Assembly (NCBI GenBank): GCA_958299035.1
Contig: CATQJL010000316.1
Span: forward strand, 7,658,347-7,722,346
DNA length: 64,000 nucleotides
Direction of reading: 5' to 3'
Source of the DNA: Cylicocyclus nassatus
Taxonomy: Eukaryota > Nematoda > Chromadorea > Rhabditida > Strongylidae
The stretch's first letter is position 1; each line of letters opens with the position of its first letter. Made by a program: the position numbers and the translations under genes. The notes beneath the pieces are model-generated. The model did no database searches, was not told the DNA's origin, and worked only from the letters and a program-made list of their open reading frames with translations. Below, in pieces: positions 58,701-64,000 of the stretch.

Positions 58701-59580
58701 GCTTATTGCCAGCTATCGTTCATCTTGACATACACCCGATCTTGCTCGTGTTCATAATGTGGTCACCGTCGCAGAGCTAACATGCCTCAACTGTGGTGAA
58801 CTATGTGGCAACTTGCGAAAGTGCGTTTTTGTTCATAGGCCTCTGTTGGAGTAGTAAGCAACCATTTCTGACCGCTTGGGGGCATTTTGCCCAGCACCAT
58901 AAGCACAACAAAGCTGACAACGTCGACAGAAACAAAAGCTATGAGAAGGGGGAGAGGGTACAATCTAAGGGTCGCATTAAAAACTACATTGTCTTTAATG
59001 TGCATTTCGAATCGGTGAATACAAAACTTTACGATTTTATAACTGTTCCTAATCTTCTTTATCTTCTTCCACTTTCAAAATATGATTTTTCTCAATTTTT
59101 CTCAACAATCACAAAAAAATTAGCTTTCCCTTGTTTTCCCCGTGCTGTGGATTGCCTGGTCATGAAGCGGGAACCTACAATTCGAAATATCGCCAAATGA
59201 AAATTCAGAACTGGTTTTAGATTTGCAAGAGTTTCTTCTGTTTTTACTATTTGTTTTGCATTTTTTTCTCTTCCTTATTTTTCAAACAACCTTTACTTTT
59301 TACGTCCTATCTCTACGAAGGTGCGACTCTGTTTTAGTGGTAGAAAAATGCAGAGGTCATCTCGTTTGTTTAACTAGTTTGGGACGTTGTGGCGCCTTGC
59401 GTAAGCAATGTGGCCGAAAATTACGATTCAACAAAACTCTATACCTTCCAGATTTCTACAAAAGTTTTGCAGTTCCGGGAGTTTTATGAGGACATTTCCA
59501 CCCGAACTTGCAGAGGAAACAAGTTTGTTAACTAATTTGCGCGGAGTGCACTGAACGCATTACGAGAACAAAGGACTTTA
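55708..59580. other. No gene firmly recognised; upstream flank of the cysteine-repeat gene
   Basis: The longest frame is minus 57000-57392 (130 codons), without recognised features. The GC-richer patch at about 58130-58260 has no identity. A Penelope-like 3' remnant is present near 56.0-56.2 kb. The block ACTACATACTTTCGGAG at 56009 recurs at 56771. Confidence 0.4.
56005..56150 (+). mobile_element. Remnant resembling a Penelope-like terminal repeat
   Basis: GGAGT-TGT-ACTCC (56098-56110) is followed directly by GAAACGTTAGCC and then GAGAAATAAAGAT. This is the same stem-GAAACGT layout as at 39888-39907, with a nearby polyadenylation-like AATAAA. No coding part remains. Confidence 0.4.
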
Positions 59581-60408
59581 TCAGGTTGTCCCAAAATTCT
59601 TGTCATTTCTATAACAACTACAATATAAAAATCTTTTCTTGGACATGTATTCGATGCAGCTTTCCTCTAATGGTTACAATTTCGAACCATAATCCTCCGA
59701 ACGCATCTAGACTAGTGCCAGAATTCTTCACCTTTCCTATCTGCCTACTCGTAGCTCGGCTAATTGTCAAAAATTTGATTTCAGATTTTTGAAAAAGAAT
59801 AAAAACAAAACAAACAGAATAAGTTTTGGACTATACGATTGCGTTTTTAGATTCTTCTGATCTGAAGCTCCGAAAATCTATTTTTTGGGAGATCTCGACT
59901 TTGTTGATGCCATGAAACACACAAATGCTGCAAAGCATAGAAGCTCTCGAAGTTTCTGCGAAGTGAAGCCTGACTGTTATCAAATATAATTTTTATAGAA
60001 TAATCATGTTTGATTTGCTTTGAAGCCTCTTCGAAATGTTCAGTTCTCCTTCACGCTATGATAGTTATTACAGACTTCAAAAACTTGACCCAAGTAATCC
60101 ATAGTAGTGTAAGGTAGGCAAAGGTTTATTCTACATAATAGCTAAAACAGCTATTAGCGTTTTTCAATGTTAGGAGAGTAACTTTTTGGAAATAGAGAGA
60201 ATTTGGTGTCATTGAACCGCTTGCAGAACCAAACAAACTCACCCAAATAAACATCTTCTGGCTTCCCAGAAGATGTTTATTTGGGTGAATTTGGTTGGCG
60301 TAGATGAGCGACAAAGACTTGTGTTTTTTATATTGTTGACAGAAAATTGGCCAAAGTGCCTTCAGCACGTGCTGCATCAGACGCATTAATAATAGCTGTA
60401 AAAACCTA
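59581..60408. mobile_element. Mariner-ended foldback MITE, family A copy 5 (decayed)
   Basis: The left end is TCAGGTTGTCCCAAAATTCT, followed by the TATTCGATGCAGCTTTCCTC block seen in other family A copies. The right arm carries AAAGGTTTATTCTAC (60120) and CTGCATCAGACGCATTA, but its terminal repeat has decayed (AAAACCTA at about 60408). Confidence 0.6.
60239..60288. repeat. Perfect 23-bp hairpin
   Basis: TCACCCAAATAAACATCTTC plus TGG is followed by a 4-base spacer CTTC and then its exact reverse complement. It lies within the family A copy 5 element. Confidence 0.9.
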
Positions 60409-61117
60409 TGAGATGATTTTTTGTGAGTCGGGGTTTGGTGAGTGTGATATTTCTGTCACTTCTTCCTGTAGTGCCGGCCATAGTTGTAAAGCATTTAAAA
60501 ATCATCAAATCTGCACCTGTTAGAAACGGTATTGTCTGAAATTTGCTGATTTATGTGTACGGAAGACGTACCATCAGTCTAGACAGCTTCTTCATCGCTT
60601 CTCAAAATAACATGGAGAATTTTTTTCGGAAATGCATGTGATGAAGGTTGGCCAGCCTCGAAGTCACATTCTGTTCAATCGCTACAACATTTTTTGAATG
60701 TCAAATTTTTTATAAGCTGAGCATCATATGAGGAATTTATTACAAGAGAGTCGTATCTTATCGAAAAATTTTTATTACGTATTCACTGCATTTGAACGTA
60801 TTTCAAAAACTGCTGGTACAAAAAATTCACAGGTAAATTAAGTTGCATGGAGATTCCAGATTTTGCAAAGCCTTCGATGGTTAATGGATCAAGTTAGGCT
60901 TTGTTTCTGGGGTAATCAGCGAGTATATCGTTTTTGCAGGCAGGGCCCAGCATGAGTCGGTTTCTAGAGTTTCTGAAAACGAAGCCTCTTCTGACTTTCG
61001 GAAGTTTTACGAAGTCCTTTGACCTACCTGCTTAGGAGAAGAAGAAAACAAGAAAGCTTTACTAGTCCGAAAGAAAAGACGCAAGATTAGAGTGAAAATC
61101 CAAATTGCTGAATATTA

Positions 61118-61281
61118 CGTACCATTCATTCGCTGACTAAGAGACGCGAGCACTTTTTGCGTACCTTTAATCAACAAGTTCATGAATAGCCAAAACGCGT
61201 TAAAGCTCATTCTTGAACTTGTTAATAAGATATACGCAAAGCGTGCTCGCGTCTCCTAGTCAGAGAATAAATGATATGTAC
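61118..61281. repeat. Inverted repeat of about 164 bp
   Basis: GACGCGAGCACTTTTTGCGT and CAACAAGTTCATGAA on the left pair with ACGCAAAGCGTGCTCGCGTC and TTCTTGAACTTGTT on the right, with a loop of about 20 bases. It is probably a small MITE. GTAC-containing ends were seen but no clear target duplication. Confidence 0.65.
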
Positions 61282-61631
61282 AAGACTTTGGCATTAGAGC
61301 GCCATATTTAACAAAGCGGGAAGAAATGAAGGCAAAATCAAAAAAAAAGGCAATGATATGCAAATATATTCATGCTCAGGGATAGATTTTTGACCGGGGA
61401 ATCCGTCCATGCTAAAAAGATCCGAAACTTATGTAAAGTGACGAAAATATATGCTTCAGACGATCTCAGATCGTCTGGTGGCCGTCTGGACGATCTAATC
61501 TTGGAAAAGGTATTACCTTACACAAGTTTTCAAATCTTTTTACACAGTGCTTTCGCAAATAATTTTCTATGTATATAGTTCAATTTTGGTGCATATGCTT
61601 CTGTGGGCGCTGAAAACAAGCAATTGTTTTT

Positions 61632-61943
61632 TTACGCCTTGCTTTCAAATCGCACGCACTTTTCGCCATGCACGATAGAGCATGTCAATCGTGTGATAAC
61701 CTGTCCGAAAAGCTTGTGTTCGACTAAATGGCGCTTAATCTTGGTGCTCGGTTCCGACTCGTCAAAAACGATATCCCCTTCGCTGTTTGCTTCAAAAACG
61801 AAGTCCAGCCTGCTTCCAGACGATCTGTGCCAGGCCCTGTTTGCAGGTCCGAGAAGAGCCCCGGAAAAAAACATGTCAAATTTTACTCGTTGGTCGTATT
61901 CTTGAACGGGCTTGCGAATTTTAAATGCAAACCTAACAAACAA
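61632..61943 (-). other. Unidentified 103-codon open frame with coding-like composition
   Basis: The frame reads KFDMFFSGALLGPANRAW, then SRLDFVFEANSEGDIVFDES and ends KCVRFESKA with TAA. It is GC-richer than its surroundings and has no low-complexity runs, so it looks like real or formerly real protein. No domain, signal peptide or membrane segment is recognised. Exon boundaries are unclear: it may be a single exon, a pseudogene fragment or transferred DNA. Confidence 0.35.
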
Positions 61944-64000
61944 ACAGCTTGTTAACAGCGCACAGCTTATCGCATGATACCAAATTTAGACTATGTGGAA
62001 ACGATACTACTACAAATTACATTATGTAAAAAGTTTTGAAAAGCTTATGTGTCCTGATGCACCTGTTGAGTTTGCACCAACACCAGAGAAAATGGGTTGG
62101 TTCGGAGCATGAATATCAGAGTTTATATAAGTTTACAGCTAATTTTCAGAAGGCTCAAAAATCTATCTATAATGAAAAAAGTGAATCAAGCCTTTGCCTC
62201 TCCTCCTTTTCTGTCAAAAATAGTGAAAACACGCATTGATAGATATCGCGCTTTAGTCACAAGCGTAATAGGGCGTCCTTTGAACTATGTGGCGACATTC
62301 GCATTCGACATTTGCTAAATTATTGTAGGCTACGATTTGTTTATATATCGGACTTTTCGACGCTCTGGACTCCACAATGGTACCATTCTCAATTATAGAG
62401 CCTTCAATCAATTGAAAATTTTTTCTGCTTTCTATTGTACAAGTACTTCAAAATGTGCTCTTCTTGCTTTTATGTGGTTGAGTTGAGTGAATAAAGGGTC
62501 TTTTCAGCCGATTTCCATGTTAAAGGTACTTCGCAAAATTTTGCGAAGTCTTGGAAGACTTCGTTTCCAAAAATGATCCAGACCAACGCTGCCTGGCCCT
62601 GTTAGCTCTCAGACATTTTCAAAATTCGAAAGTTCAAAGAAAGTGAGAGAAATAAGCTACATAACATAGGCTTTACCTACACAATAATGGTTCCATCAAT
62701 TGTACATAGCCTATGTGCTACATTCTCTGATCGCATCCTATTGTGTCACAGTAAATTTTCTGAAAGAATTCACCATTCTTCTCGTAATGCACATGCAAAT
62801 TGGACATTTTTAGGATATTTAGAAGTCACTATCAATTTCTTAGGTAGTTAAAATTGCCTTGAAAACAAAAATTGCTAGAAATCGTGCTAATGGTGAGAAA
62901 GAGTGGAAAGAAATAGTGTGGGATGCGCTCTAAATTATGTTCTGCCGTCGGATGAATTGTAGAATATTGCCGTTTACGAAAATGCCAAAAGTTATTCTTA
63001 TTCTGGCATTCATCGAACTTACCAGGAACTATGAGTATTTTTTCCGCACTCTGCATAAGTAACGACAGCACCATATCAAATGCCTCATTTTAGCGGCTTT
63101 CGAAGAAGTTCACTTTCAAAAGTTCTCTTCGCTGTACGATGAAGGAAAAGAAACGCAATTTTTCACATGAGTAATGTTCATAATTGTGCAGAGATCTTGG
63201 CGAAAAGTTTAAAAGGAGAAGCTACCGCAAACCTCATTGCGTAAACGGGCGCTAGCTTAGGATATTTGAATTTAGAAGATTGTGCTGTTGCCGCGAGGAC
63301 TTCTGGGAAAATCAAAAAAGATTCTTTGTGTTTCGAAAGCTGAAAGGTAAAAATTTCACATTTTTTTTCGCAGTACGTCTCGCGAAACATTTTCGGAAAT
63401 CTAGATTTAGGCGTCACTTCTCAATTGACCATACGTCAAATAAGCAATTTCGTGCTATCTACTGCTGCGCTGTAGGTAGCATTTGCTCAAGATGCAAGTT
63501 CCATTAAAACATTTCACTCTTTAGCCTAGAAATCTATATCATTAAAATGATGTAATAGTGCGCGATGAATTGCGATGAGTGGATTGATTGCGAATTTTTT
63601 ATAACATGCAAGGATCATACGCGAGAAGAATTATTGCAATCCAAATTTAAACATCAGAAACGTTCATTAATTATTGAGCCCACCCAATAATTCATGTGGA
63701 ATTCGCATACGGTACGCAATCATCAGTACTCTGAATTTCTGAACTTCGCGTCTGGGTTGATTTCCTATTTAAGGTGCTCAACGTATGTCGTCAAACAGAA
63801 CGGGTCGACGACTTTGCTAATCGCTTTTTGCCACTACAAGTAACTTATAGAGAGCGAATTTGTGCTGTATTGCTATTTTGTACATACATATATATATATT
63901 ATATTTTGTTTACTTTCTTCAAAAACTGCTTCAAAAAGAATCTGGATATCTTTTTCCCATTTATCGGCTGCTCACTCATTGCTTATCGTCACTCCCAGAA

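Larger units (their letters stand above)
60409..64000. other. No gene firmly recognised
   Basis: Contains the small palindrome at 61118-61281, the open segment at 61632-61943 (listed separately) and a short TA run near 63888. Other frames lack support. Confidence 0.4.

Overview
The window looks like nuclear DNA of a nematode, most likely a repeat-rich clade V (strongylid or hookworm-like) parasite. The reasons are very short exons with GTAAGT-type donors and TTTCAG acceptors, some introns of only about 45-100 bases, a gene built from worm-type cysteine-rich (WR1/Lustrin) repeats, and a dense load of mariner-, hAT-, piggyBac- and PIF-like miniature elements. The assignment to a group is inference. 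No bacterial operon, CRISPR array, rRNA or tRNA gene was seen.

Right half, about 31.0-55.7 kb, minus strand: one large gene can be rebuilt exon by exon. At least 29 exons join with matching reading phase into a secreted protein of roughly 1,180 residues with about 21 tandem cysteine repeats of the form CPxG...C...CPxGxxC...CC. Two separate first exons (start codons at 55652 and 52581) each encode a signal peptide and both fit the same downstream exon in phase. This suggests alternative promoters giving a long and a short secreted form. One exon carries an apparent one-base frameshift, one intron starts with GC instead of GT, and one junction (about 37.0/36.7 kb) is unresolved.

The large introns of this gene hold transposon debris: a 2.4-kb giant inverted repeat edged by palindromic minisatellites, a mariner pseudogene, a Penelope-like GIY-YIG endonuclease fragment, and several foldback MITEs.

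Left half, 1-31 kb, and the right end, 56-64 kb: no convincing host gene. The left half is a mosaic of foldback elements, a hAT MITE nested inside a larger foldback with a perfect 8-bp target duplication, a solo LTR with a perfect 5-bp target duplication, TTAA-flanked MITEs, TWA-flanked MITEs, and three foldback elements packed head to tail at TATATA junctions. Five of the mariner-ended foldbacks share an inner motif pair (GATAGAGCAAACC and its reverse complement, partly decayed in two copies) about 255 bases from each end, which marks them as one family.
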